A stretch of DNA of 64,000 bases, taken from NCBI RefSeq assembly GCF_963675165.1, contig NC_087391.1, positions 3,584,646 to 3,648,645 of the forward strand, written 5' to 3'. The notes beneath the pieces were generated by a model. The model ran no database searches. It was not told the origin of the DNA and worked only from the letters and a program-made list of their open reading frames with translations. A program made the position numbers and the translations under genes. Below, piece after piece: positions 21,641 to 31,529 of this stretch. Positions within the stretch are counted from its first letter, which is position 1, and each line of letters starts with the position of its first letter. The DNA comes from Halichondria panicea. Lineage: Eukaryota > Porifera > Demospongiae > Suberitida > Halichondriidae.

Positions 21641-22388
21641 AGAGAAGCAGCAACTCCAGAAGTAAGCTTGTTTTCCAATTTTAAAGAATTTTAGAAAATT
21701 TGTAATAACAATAAAATTATTATGTCTACGCTAATAATAAATCGAAAATGTACTTTTGAGAATATAATAATTATTATGCTAAGCAAGATAGCCCTTTTTT
21801 CATCTATATCTGACTCCAAACGTATGTTTCATTCAACCTTAAAACTCATACTTATTGACCAATAATGAATTTTGCTGCAAATCCGCCAAAATCTTGTACC
21901 GTATAAAATTATGAAAACGCTAAAAATTACTAATAATAGTAACTTAAGCTTTATAGACTAGGTAATGCAAACCTCATCAACAACATCCAGTGTAGTTAGT
22001 TGCTTTCCTTCTGATCACTCTCTTCTCATTCTTTGTAGCCTCAGGATATAAAGTTCTTGAGTGTATATATCTATACGCCATCTAGCCTGCTTTCTCTATT
22101 AATATACTCTCAGTCTGTTCTCTTCAATCTTGATCGTGATGTGTATGCAAACAGGCTAGCTATAGTATGCTACAGCCTGCTCTCATTGGCTAGGGAGGAC
22201 CAAATATCGCTGCCATAGATAGTTCGGGGGACCATCTACAGCGTTACAGAGATATAATTACACAATTTAAGTCACGTAGATTTATGTACAGAGAAGAAAT
22301 GTTTGTGGGTTATAATATTTGCGTTTCAATGCCAAGAAACCACGCCCACCAATAGCTTTGCATGTGAAACGCCGGTACGTGGGAGTTT

Positions 22389-22545
22389 TCGCATTAACTG
22401 CTCTGCCCTTGAAAAATGCGAAATTTTTGCATCTCACGAAAATTTCCCGCTATACAGATTTGCAGCACCATGGGTAGGAATATCAGTACAATACTTATTA
22501 CATAAACACGAAATAAAGAGGATTCAAATAGACATTCTAGCACTT
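22389..22545. repeat. Element end plus ectopic copy of symplekin exon 26 region
   Basis: 22408-22455 is one end of a TATAGCGGGAAATTTTCG-type element. From 22461 the sequence GCAGCACCATGGGTAGGAA.. resembles 42010-42095, which contains symplekin exon 26 (minus strand) and adjoining intron. It looks like an old partial duplication. Confidence 0.5.
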
Positions 22546-22905
22546 CTGCGACCTTGTATTTTAAGATCATCAGTGCACACAGATTAGCTTTCACATGTGT
22601 AGAAAATGTATCTAACCGGTTTATGTGCAAGGTTTCTATTTACAGAATCTCATTCATACAAACAACATGTTGTCACACACCCAGAAATAAACTTAATATT
22701 GATGAGAAAAGTTCCGCATTATTGTCCTAAACTTGTTTAGTGTACAAGGATAATCGTATACAAGTATAGAAACACGAACTGGATTCATACCAATGTTTAC
22801 AGTTCAACTTCCATAATGTGACATGTTTTCCGGTACAATCATGTTTGCAATGGCTCTATACAAATATAATTTTAACAGCATCTCACACTAGTGGGAAAAA
22901 TAACC

Positions 22906-24264
22906 ATGAGTTCACTAAAAAAAGTATTGCTTGTCTTCTGCTTAGTAATTATTATTGGAGGTGAGACTATATACATTTTGTTATACATTATGTTTATATG
23001 GAAACTATTACAGACACAGTCTACTCTCAACTCACCACCAGCTACAGTGACAGAGCTTGTCCAGGACTTCAAACCTTCACGTGCAAGGGGGCAGGGGATA
23101 GAGCTGAATGGCGAATACTTCCCAGCGGAGAAGACTTTATTTACTTTGTGGATGTCTCCAGCACTACAAGAACAGCAACAAGGCGTATCGGAGGAGAAAC
23201 AGCAATAGGCATATTCAACAGCAACACAATAACTGGAAATTTCACAGCCTTGTTAGTAGTATCTATTTCAAATTCTCTGGAAGGAGCCAGGGTATCATGT
23301 CGTGGCTTGGGAAGTACAGACATTGGAATCTTGATCATTCAAATAGCTAGTAAGTACTATACACCTGCACATGCAGCCAAATACATTAATTACCGATGCT
23401 ATTCAGGTACCCCATCAGCACCACATAGCTTCTATCAACTGAACCGACTGATTTCCAGCAGCTCAGTGGATGTGACTCTGGGTTGGAATGCTCCAAATAA
23501 CACTGGTGGTGCTAATATTGTTAGCTACACAGTGACTATCTCCCCTCCAGTACAGCTCCCCGCTAGTGTCGTCTCCACTACCACTGCAATTGTATTCGGG
23601 GCAGAATACAATGTGCTATATAACGTCTGTGTTGTGGCCACCAATTGTATTGGAATGAGCACAACACCTGGAGTATTCACTTTTCAAGTTGGTGCGTCAA
23701 AGGTCAAATTCTTATGTATGAATGAAGTACTAGCTGCTTTGAATGAAGCACTGCTTTAATAACAATTCACAACAGGTAGATGCCCCACACCGGTTGCTCC
23801 CAGCAGTGGGTTGATTGGACCAATGGGGAACAGACTAGTAGGCTCGACAGTGACATTTCAATGTGGCCCAGGGTTTGAGCCGAGTGGATTGGTGACAGCC
23901 ACGTGCATGAGCACACTCATTTGGAGTCCAGACCCAGCAACTTTTCAGTGCACCACAACAAGTGAGCACGGGTATACGATCAGCTTCTATACTTACTATC
24001 ATTCCACAATTCTCAGGTGCACAGGGCACTGTGATGTTCAGCACAATACAACTTGCTATTAGTTTAGTGGTGACATTCATTTCATCAGCACTAATTGGAC
24101 TAGCAGTAGGGGTATGTGGAGCATGCCTGATCATGCACAAACGATCATCTCTAGCAATGGATCAGATGAACAACCCAGCAGAACCAGCTGAATACGAGGA
24201 AGTACAGCCCAACCCATGGAACATTGGAGTGAACGCAGCCTATAGCACAGTTACACAGTCCTGA
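22906..24264 (+). CDS. Type I membrane receptor: Ig-like, FN3, sushi/CCP, TM, tyrosine tail
   Basis: Exons 22906-22960, 23014-23349, 23407-23691, 23776-23961 and 24017-24264 join to 369 residues, all introns phase 1. Exon 1 is a signal peptide (MSSLKKVLLVFCLVIIIG). Exon 2 is an Ig-like domain (FTCKG..AEW..VSCRG). Exon 3 is a fibronectin III domain (TPSAPHSF..VTLGWNAPNNTGG..ISYTV-type strand). Exon 4 is a CCP/sushi module (RCPTPVAPSSGL..ATCMSTLIWSPD..FQC). Exon 5 has one TM helix, a basic stop (HKRSS) and a short tail with Tyr347 (YEEV) and Tyr363 (YSTV). This is a cell-surface protein with possible phosphotyrosine signalling; ligand unknown. The first ATG is 22906. Confidence 0.88.
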
Positions 24265-25576
24265 TTCTACCATAATTATTACTATCAAAATATTGCTCAA
24301 TAATAATTGTAATCGCAGCACCTGAATACTATGCCTTGAGGCATGTTTTACTGTGGTGAAGAGTTTTACTTAAGAGTTATGGAGCATGAGTATTATGACG
24401 GATTTCCTGTCCAAGACGCCAAATTAAAATACCGGCCATGTAGTGCTCATTCCACACCACTCACTCAGACAAGACCTGTACAAGACCTGTACAATGACCA
24501 TCGTCACAAAGGCCACAAAAGAGATGAAAAGCACAATAACACTAAATACACCACATGAAGTAACTAAAAGATACGGTAGGTAAATTGCTATTGTTACGTC
24601 ACTTATAAATATCATTCTAAGCTAAAAACAGTGCTCAAGAGGAATATGAAAATACTAGAATTGCATGGTTAATGCTCTAATCAGGTCTCAAATGTCCTAT
24701 TGTAGCCAACTTTAATTTGGCGCCCTCTCCTCATCAAAGACATTGAAAGTGTTCAACGTAGAGCTACAAAATTCATTATTGGAGTGAAATTAATTTCAGA
24801 GCTTATTTATAAGAGAACACTTGAAACACATCGGATGTGACTGCATGCAACTATTTTAACAGAATCACTCAGCTCTATGGAACAAAATGGCCGCATAGAT
24901 CTATATCCCTATCGGTACATAACTATCAAAACTAAGCTCTACAACGTCAAGGTCATGCATGTGCATGGTTAAGCTTCATTCACAACTTTAGTGGGGACAA
25001 TGTATATGTTCGTTTCATTTTAAATGTCCATGCTCTAGGTTTATACGAATTTTTTTCTCTCTTAGGTTAGCTGACAAGTACAAGCACACACACACACCAC
25101 TCTCATTACTATTCGTTCCCCTCATTATGAAACCTTATTATAAAGGCCAATTGTTATTCTGTGTCTTCAGACACAGAATAACACCAGAAAGGAACAAAAA
25201 ACACATTCACAATTGTTAGGACAGAACCAAAAAGCGTGGCAAGCGAGATCTAATCCTAGTGATTGTTCACATATTGCAAATGTGGTGTTTTTTGTGTGTT
25301 GCCAATGCAGAATAATATCGTTTGTCTAGTACATTGTGTGGGCGAAACCCTTTGAAGTCTAGGCTGCTACTGGCTATTTTTGTATACCTTGTTCCGTATC
25401 ATCCACCACTGCGCTGATCAGAAAAGGCTGAGGTAGCTAGATAATTAATGCGAATGCAAGGGGAAACAGATCCAAAATAATACTTGTTCAGTCTCAACCT
25501 ACATAAAATAATAATTATGTTTGACCATTGAAAAATTAACACACACACACACACACTCTAAATCTATACAATTTAA
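24265..25576. other. Intergenic region with LINE relic
   Basis: Apart from the RT relic at 24715-24960 and a perfect 13-bp hairpin around 25152-25182 (GTTATTCTGTGTC / GACACAGAATAAC), I see only AT-rich DNA and CA repeats (25085-25099, 25538-25556). No gene is supported. Confidence 0.5.
24715..24960 (+). pseudogene. Non-LTR reverse transcriptase C-terminal relic
   Basis: The text LLIKDIESVQRRATKFIIG followed by LIYKRTLET matches the thumb region common to LINE-type RTs (..I..VQRRATK.I.G..). It is short and soon meets stops, so it is an old fragment. Confidence 0.5.
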
Positions 25577-26206
25577 TCAAGTGTTTATATGGAGCTTTAA
25601 AGACTCAAAAATAATCATTGCCATTTTATCATAGCCTTGCGGAGTCATGTGCAATCCATCTACCCAGTACAGGTCCATTTCTTCTGCTGGTAACGTTCCA
25701 AATGGAAGACCGTTCCACAGATCGACAAAAAAAGTACTTGAATCAGATTTTTCACTGTACTGTTTAAGACCTTCGTTAACTTTTGCTTTCTCATTCTTGT
25801 ATGTCTCATTTTTTGGCGACAACTCGTATCTGAATTGAGGAATAGCAAGTGCTAATGTTTTTGCTCCTGTTTCCTTCGCCCTGTCGTGCAGTTTTAGCAG
25901 ATGAGGAAGCAGTTCGTCAGATTTTAAGTTCATACCCAGGTCATTAGTCCCTCCTAGCACTATTACCCAGTCATAGGGCTGCTTAGTTTTTCCAAGCAAC
26001 GTATCTAGACGATGTGTCATTGATGGTACAACGGTTTCGCCAGAAACACCGGCTGTTTCAACATTCACGTCAGTTTGGCAATGTTCTTGTAGGAGCTTTA
26101 GCAGATGTGTTGAGTATGGGTGAAATTCTCCACTACGCTGGAAAGTATAACCTTCAGTTAGGCTATCTCCAAAACACAGCACTCGTTGAGTCATACTTTC
26201 TGGCAA
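25577..26206 (-). CDS. SGNH/GDSL-family hydrolase
   Basis: One exon of 209 residues, a usual length for single-domain SGNH esterases. Block I is CFGDSLTEGY with nucleophile Ser15, block II contains the GVSGET glycine, block III is GGTND with Asn88, and block V is DGLHMTPQGYD with Asp183 and His186. No signal peptide or TM segment is seen, so it is probably cytosolic. Such enzymes hydrolyse esters or thioesters; the substrate is unknown. The intronless form beside intron-rich genes may mean a retrocopy or a transferred bacterial gene. Met1 or Met5 could be the start. Confidence 0.92.
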   Translation of the reverse strand: MPESMTQRVLCFGDSLTEGYTFQRSGEFHPYSTHLLKLLQEHCQTDVNVETAGVSGETVVPSMTHRLDTLLGKTKQPYDWVIVLGGTNDLGMNLKSDELLPHLLKLHDRAKETGAKTLALAIPQFRYELSPKNETYKNEKAKVNEGLKQYSEKSDSSTFFVDLWNGLPFGTLPAEEMDLYWVDGLHMTPQGYDKMAMIIFESLKLHINT

Positions 26207-27007
26207 ACTATAATATTACCAATTACCAATTGCCTAAATTTATTTGTTTCAGACTCATTATTTTTATGATGTCATATCCTGCTAAAAAAACTCAGTAATG
26301 ATGTCAGTATAGACAATAATTATAAAGGACAGCAGTGGACATGCTAAAAAACTCTCTAATTTCTCTCTAAAGTGTTTCAACTACTAGCAGACCAAGTTTT
26401 GTTTAAGAGGGGCCTGGGACACTTTTATCCGGAGAAATAATTATTTATCAGGGGGCAATTAATGTTATGTACTGTGGGGAGTCATAATAGATTCACACGA
26501 GTGTGGATCGACCATAGATCGATGACTGGGACTTTCAGTATTATTAAGACCACTTTTAGTTGCTTCAGACTCTTCAGTTTCACCGCCTAAATCATGCATC
26601 TACTGTATATACCAATAACTGTCAATGTGTCCCTCTAGATCATATACCGTACGCGTACAGCGGGACATTTCGGGAGGTGCAAAATTTTGCACCGGTATTT
26701 CACATGCAAAGCTTTTGGTGAGTGTAGTTTCCTAGCATTAAAACGTAAATAATTAGAACACACGAAATTTTTTGAGGCCAAATAGCGAAAATTTAGCGCT
26801 ATATGGTATACAGTAACCCGGCTGCAACACAGATCCAAATCTGAACGCAAGGGGTTAAAAGTAAATCTGGAACGATTTAGAAAAGTGGGACATGAGTTAG
26901 AAGGCATACACACCATAAAACTTGCACACCATAAAACTCTGGCATCATAATTAATAGTTAATACACATAATTATTGGATCACACAATTATTTTTTTAGGT
27001 CCGATTT
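26207..27007. other. Intergenic region with degenerate short element
   Basis: 26645-26820 has ends resembling the TACCGTA family (ATACCGTACGCG..CAGCGGGACATTTCG and GCGAAAATTTAGCGCTATATGGTATA). No gene is seen. Confidence 0.5.
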
Positions 27008-30000
27008 TCAGTTGTTATAGCTCTCTTGAATATTCCCAGAGCCAGAATCCAACAATGATTCTCTTAGTTTTTCTGGATGGTAGCTTAGAACGTGGAAAGT
27101 AACTGGTTGAGATGGTTGTGTTGTATCAATCTCGGTATTTAACTCATGGTCTACTGTTTGAGCTCCCTCACTAATTCGATTATAAGTTAATTTCCTAGTA
27201 ATTTTGCATCGCTTGCATCGGGTATCCCAAATATGATACACCAGAACACACAGAGAAACAAGAAAAGCTAATCCAACAAGTGTGCTGGTTCCTTTTCGGA
27301 GATTGTCAATTTCGTTCAGTGTATACAGGGCAGTGGCTGACAAAAAAATGGCATTGACCAGAAAGAATCCATCCAGCAGATTGATGAAATAATTTTTGAA
27401 AGGCATGATCACCAACTGGGCAATTGTAAAACAAACCAGCACCACGACCTTCATGAAATATAAGCTGGATATGTGATTTCTAAGTAAAGCAGAACCAGTA
27501 TATAACACCACAAGTACTATCAAGCGTGCTCCAAACCAAAATCGCCACTTGTCCTTGTATGGTGCGCAATACACATCGATAAGAGGCATGAAGCGATTTA
27601 CAATCCTTAATCTTGAGAATATTCTGATTCCAGTCAACAGTATTGTATAAGGTAGTAAAATGAAGACAAGATTAATTATAGAAAGCATGAAGAGAGTGAG
27701 ATGTCCATCTGCCAAATATGTCAAATTTCCATCCAGGTACCAAACTTTGTGATTAAAAATCTCACCTCTTTCAAGTTCAATAGTGACATCATTCACTACC
27801 AGTCCATCAACAGTAGAAGCCAATAAAGTACTGTAAGACAGATGTATCAATGTAGCAAGAACATGAACAGCAGACCTACCAAACAAATCAGAGACTTTAT
27901 TTGAATACCTACTGATCACAACTAGCGAAATTGCAATGATCCACAAGTAGAAAGGGAAGACAAATGAAAGGTGACTGCTGACTATTGTAGTCATGCCATC
28001 ATAGAGACATAAAGGGAATCCTAAACGCAGATTTATAAATGAGAAGAAAATTTGCAGCCAAATTAATCCAGGTGTACCAAGAAATCGTATCCTGTTGATG
28101 TACAAGAAGTTAGCGTAGAAAATTACACCATTAATAGTGCCTGAGGTGAGTGTTAGGTTCAAATAAAAAAGAAGGAATACCAACAGTACACCAACAACGG
28201 CATACACAATAATCAAGAGCAACCACCAATTAGAACACTTTTGGCATTGATAGTCACCAATAACTTCACTGTATGGGGGAGAACATCTTCCACATAAAAC
28301 ACCTTCACGATTCACGCTACAAATTGTTGAACTCTCCAGCGGCAATGTATATACCTTAGGTTTACAAAAATCAATTGGACAGTGGTTTGAGAATCCTAGT
28401 GCTGTTGCATTGATGTCCAAATCGATGGCACCAATCCACGAGGTAGGTGGAATAGTAACAGTACCTTCATTAACATCACAAGTCACGCCAAACTTTTGAA
28501 GTAATGCTGAGCATGTACAGGAATTTACCCCTGAAGGTTTCTGTAGACCCAAAGGGCAGCGTTGTAGGAAAACGGGAATATCCATACTTTTACTCTTGTC
28601 AGAGCCTTGTACATACGTGCTTAATATTCCAAGAGTGTTTGTATTATTGATACTTAAAATGTTGAATGATACATTTTTACAATTACTTTTGTGCATCAGA
28701 ATTACATCTTGTCCATAGGCTAGGTTCCAGTCTAGATCATTATTGTAGGGGAAATTTCGTCCAACATTTGCAAATATGGTGGAGTAGACGGGCTTTCCAA
28801 CCTTATCTAATGCTATCATATTCAAGTAGATGGTTTTCCCAGGATAAGTATGCAATGGGTGATCCAAGTATGTCCTGCCAGTACAATCAAAGCTATCATT
28901 CGATAAGCACAGGCACACATTTTCACCAACTGACGACACTTCTTGTAGATGATTCTCAACTGTCTCTTCAAACACAAAAATGGCATCGTAAATAGCATCA
29001 ACATGTTTTGAGCTGATCAAAATTCCTTTACTGATTCGAACACTAGAATTATAAAGATTACCAACGTATACTGAATTACCTCCAAGTACAGCTGAGTTTT
29101 TTCGAAAAATCATACGAGCATCCATTTTAGTAACATTTTCCAACGTATAAATTAAGTTTGTGGAGTACTGTATAGAGCAAAACGAAGATAATTGCTCATC
29201 ACCATACGAATATATAGCACCACCAAACACTGCAACATTACTATCAAAAAAAAGTGTTGTTGGTTCAACCAGGCTCAGGAATGAGTCATACAGCTGTATG
29301 GCAGCTCCATTTGTCCAAGATGGCCCAAAATTGTTTTGAAATGAGACGTTTCCTCGAAAAAATAGGAAAGTTTTCGTAACTGATATCACAGGTCCAACTA
29401 GATCTTTAAACACACTCGAAGTCGGCGACGATCCTTCCACAACAGCTTCTTGAATGTTCAACAGTTCAATAACACCATGGTAACTGTTATTGGAATTGCT
29501 ATGTTGATTCAAACCAAACAGTTTCAAGTCTTTCAAGTGAAACAGTAACTGTCGTATTGCACCCACTGATTCCGCACGCAGAAATAGAATGTCCGATTTG
29601 GATGTAAGGTTATCAAGTGTAACTCTACAAAAACCATTACTTAGTGGTAACTGTGAAATTGATATAAACAAAGCACTACTGCAGTCGGTACAGTCGTGAG
29701 TAAACGTAGAGTCTTGAATGATAGTGCAATTGTAAAATTCTGTGCGGCCTTCAAGAAACATCATAAAAATTGTGATAGCACTACCAAAAAAGTTTTGGTT
29801 GGATAAAATGTCACTGTACAGTGCTACATTATTGAGAAACAGAGAATTGCTAATGTTTAGAGTTGATAGACTGGGTAAGCCAAGATAAAAAGCTGCAGTA
29901 CTCCCATAGCATATACCCTTATTGTTGACAAACTTTGATCTCTCAATTGTTACTGAAACACTAAACAATGTTTGTTCAAACATAATTGTCATAGCTCCCA

Positions 30001-30775
30001 CACCTGGAAAAGAGTTTAGTAGAGCTTGAGAATCATAGAAGAACACATCTGTGCACTTTTCATCGTACATTTCAGAATGTTCGTAATGGTTGTCGATAAA
30101 ATCTGAGTCTTGCACAACAATCTCGCTGGAATTTAGTGCCAATTCAGAATCAAAAAAATCAAAAAGCATTCCACTACCAATACAAACATTGTGGCCCAAC
30201 ATGTTATCATAGCAGAGAGATGAAGAAATGTTAACATTTCTGTTGGACCGAATTACAAGTCTATCAAAGTAAGTGTCACCAAAAAGATTACAACCAACAA
30301 ATGCAAATCCCCAGTAGTTCGTAATAATTATATTCCGGAGAGTTACATCTACGCAGTGATTGCAAAAAAGAGAAGCAGACAATGTTGCATCAAAAGAGAA
30401 ACCGGTATCAAACACAGTTATTCCTCCACAATCGTTGAATATGATATTCTCTATTGTCAAATTTGAGACATTTATAAAAGCAAATCCTCGTGAAGAATAG
30501 CTACTATTTTGGGCAAGGCACTTAACAAGGGTAGGTGAACTAGGATTGTTCCCATATATGTGTATATTTTGGGAGTTTTCAACAACACAAAATTCCCCAG
30601 GATGAACCAGGTAAGTAATGTTGGAATGAAGCAAGAGATTTGCTGTGCCAATGGTTCGAGTGGACCTACATAGGGCTTCCTCTATCGTGTGGTAATCATC
30701 AGTTTCCAACTGTGGCATAACAAATTGAACCCAAAGAATACTGCATAAAACCATCAACAGCCATCCCAGAAACAT
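27008..30775 (-). CDS. Large membrane protein: beta-helix ectodomain, Cys-rich knot, about ten TM helices
   Basis: A single 1255-codon exon. Residues 1-22 are a signal peptide (MFLGWLLMVLCSILWVQF). About 25-640 carries repeated short strands with conserved asparagines and many N-x-S/T sites (NVSNLTIENIIFNDCGG, RNIIITN), a pattern of right-handed parallel beta-helix (pectin-lyase-like) domains. A Cys-rich part follows (CPLGLQKPSG..CTC, then REGVLCGRCSPPYSEVIG, EGF-like). From about 847 (NWWLLLIIVYAVVGVL) to 1190 lie roughly ten hydrophobic segments, then a polar tail. It is likely a surface receptor or adhesion protein of a sponge-expanded family, which is inference; no named family was recognised. 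It diverges from the POT-like gene. Confidence 0.88.
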   Translation of the reverse strand: MFLGWLLMVLCSILWVQFVMPQLETDDYHTIEEALCRSTRTIGTANLLLHSNITYLVHPGEFCVVENSQNIHIYGNNPSSPTLVKCLAQNSSYSSRGFAFINVSNLTIENIIFNDCGGITVFDTGFSFDATLSASLFCNHCVDVTLRNIIITNYWGFAFVGCNLFGDTYFDRLVIRSNRNVNISSSLCYDNMLGHNVCIGSGMLFDFFDSELALNSSEIVVQDSDFIDNHYEHSEMYDEKCTDVFFYDSQALLNSFPGVGAMTIMFEQTLFSVSVTIERSKFVNNKGICYGSTAAFYLGLPSLSTLNISNSLFLNNVALYSDILSNQNFFGSAITIFMMFLEGRTEFYNCTIIQDSTFTHDCTDCSSALFISISQLPLSNGFCRVTLDNLTSKSDILFLRAESVGAIRQLLFHLKDLKLFGLNQHSNSNNSYHGVIELLNIQEAVVEGSSPTSSVFKDLVGPVISVTKTFLFFRGNVSFQNNFGPSWTNGAAIQLYDSFLSLVEPTTLFFDSNVAVFGGAIYSYGDEQLSSFCSIQYSTNLIYTLENVTKMDARMIFRKNSAVLGGNSVYVGNLYNSSVRISKGILISSKHVDAIYDAIFVFEETVENHLQEVSSVGENVCLCLSNDSFDCTGRTYLDHPLHTYPGKTIYLNMIALDKVGKPVYSTIFANVGRNFPYNNDLDWNLAYGQDVILMHKSNCKNVSFNILSINNTNTLGILSTYVQGSDKSKSMDIPVFLQRCPLGLQKPSGVNSCTCSALLQKFGVTCDVNEGTVTIPPTSWIGAIDLDINATALGFSNHCPIDFCKPKVYTLPLESSTICSVNREGVLCGRCSPPYSEVIGDYQCQKCSNWWLLLIIVYAVVGVLLVFLLFYLNLTLTSGTINGVIFYANFLYINRIRFLGTPGLIWLQIFFSFINLRLGFPLCLYDGMTTIVSSHLSFVFPFYLWIIAISLVVISRYSNKVSDLFGRSAVHVLATLIHLSYSTLLASTVDGLVVNDVTIELERGEIFNHKVWYLDGNLTYLADGHLTLFMLSIINLVFILLPYTILLTGIRIFSRLRIVNRFMPLIDVYCAPYKDKWRFWFGARLIVLVVLYTGSALLRNHISSLYFMKVVVLVCFTIAQLVIMPFKNYFINLLDGFFLVNAIFLSATALYTLNEIDNLRKGTSTLVGLAFLVSLCVLVYHIWDTRCKRCKITRKLTYNRISEGAQTVDHELNTEIDTTQPSQPVTFHVLSYHPEKLRESLLDSGSGNIQESYNN

Positions 30776-31529
30776 TTTATCCTATAGATACATATAGAGC
30801 CCAGTTAGTAGTTAACATGCAAGGCAAATCTAGACTCCACACTATAATATATAGATCTAGTAGCTAGACCTAACTTACTATTGATCTCATTCTGGGATCA
30901 CTTACGTGATAGCAATTAGGGTCCAGTGCACCTTGTAGTTTAGCCTCGATTCCAGGATTGAGGCCTTGTGAAGGAGGCTACTCGTAGTTCTACTATGAAA
31001 GCAAACTTTTAATCACATGACTCACCAGGCAGATGTGATAAAAGACAATATGAGTCAGCCTGCCCTATTGTTCCCTTGTATGTTAGCAGCCCACCATACA
31101 AGTAAAGGAGTTTACATAAAACCAAACTGGGCGACAATACACCATGCACGGCAACACGTTAAATTAGAAACATTTATCAAACATGTGCACGCATATGGGG
31201 GGGGCTATAGTACCCTTCTTGAGCAACAAACAATGAATACAGATTCTATCTACAAAATCTCATGCAGTTGTTTCAAGAGCAAAATATGGTTAATCATGCA
31301 TGTACATGTAGACTATAATTTTTATACACAGATTAGATTTATTGAATGTGAAAATGTTCTTGTCAGTGATATTACAATGACCCCCCCCCCTCCTCCAACA
31401 AACAGTCCCACAGTGAGAAACATAATAATAATCAGTAACTATAATATACCTAACAATTGCAAGCTGACTATAAAATGTAACGAGCATCCAATAATCTACA
31501 AGTAAGACTCAGAGAAGTGTAGAGTAAAA
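30776..31529. other. Divergent intergenic region
   Basis: This spacer should hold promoters for the beta-helix gene (-) and POT-like gene (+). It has C/G runs near 31198 and 31380 and a CCTCGATTCCAGGATTGAGG hairpin near 30943-30962. An open frame at 31017-31505 has no protein-like features. Confidence 0.5.

Larger units (their letters stand above)
19966..22905. other. 2.9-kb intergenic region, repeats and relics
   Basis: No intact gene is seen. It holds two short hairpins (20102-20156 around CCTCGATTC../..GAATCGAGG; 20158-20187 around ATAGATGATAC/GTATCATCTAT), a poly-T run near 20380, a direct repeat of GTGCCAGGTTGGC..TTCAAGTTCC at 20807 and 20922, an integrase relic (21290-21640) and single-ended pieces of short elements near 22389-22545. 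Confidence 0.55.

Noticed and set aside
31017-31505. 162-codon frame upstream of the POT-like gene
   Set aside because: No domain, signal or homology-like pattern; it crosses low-complexity C and G runs.
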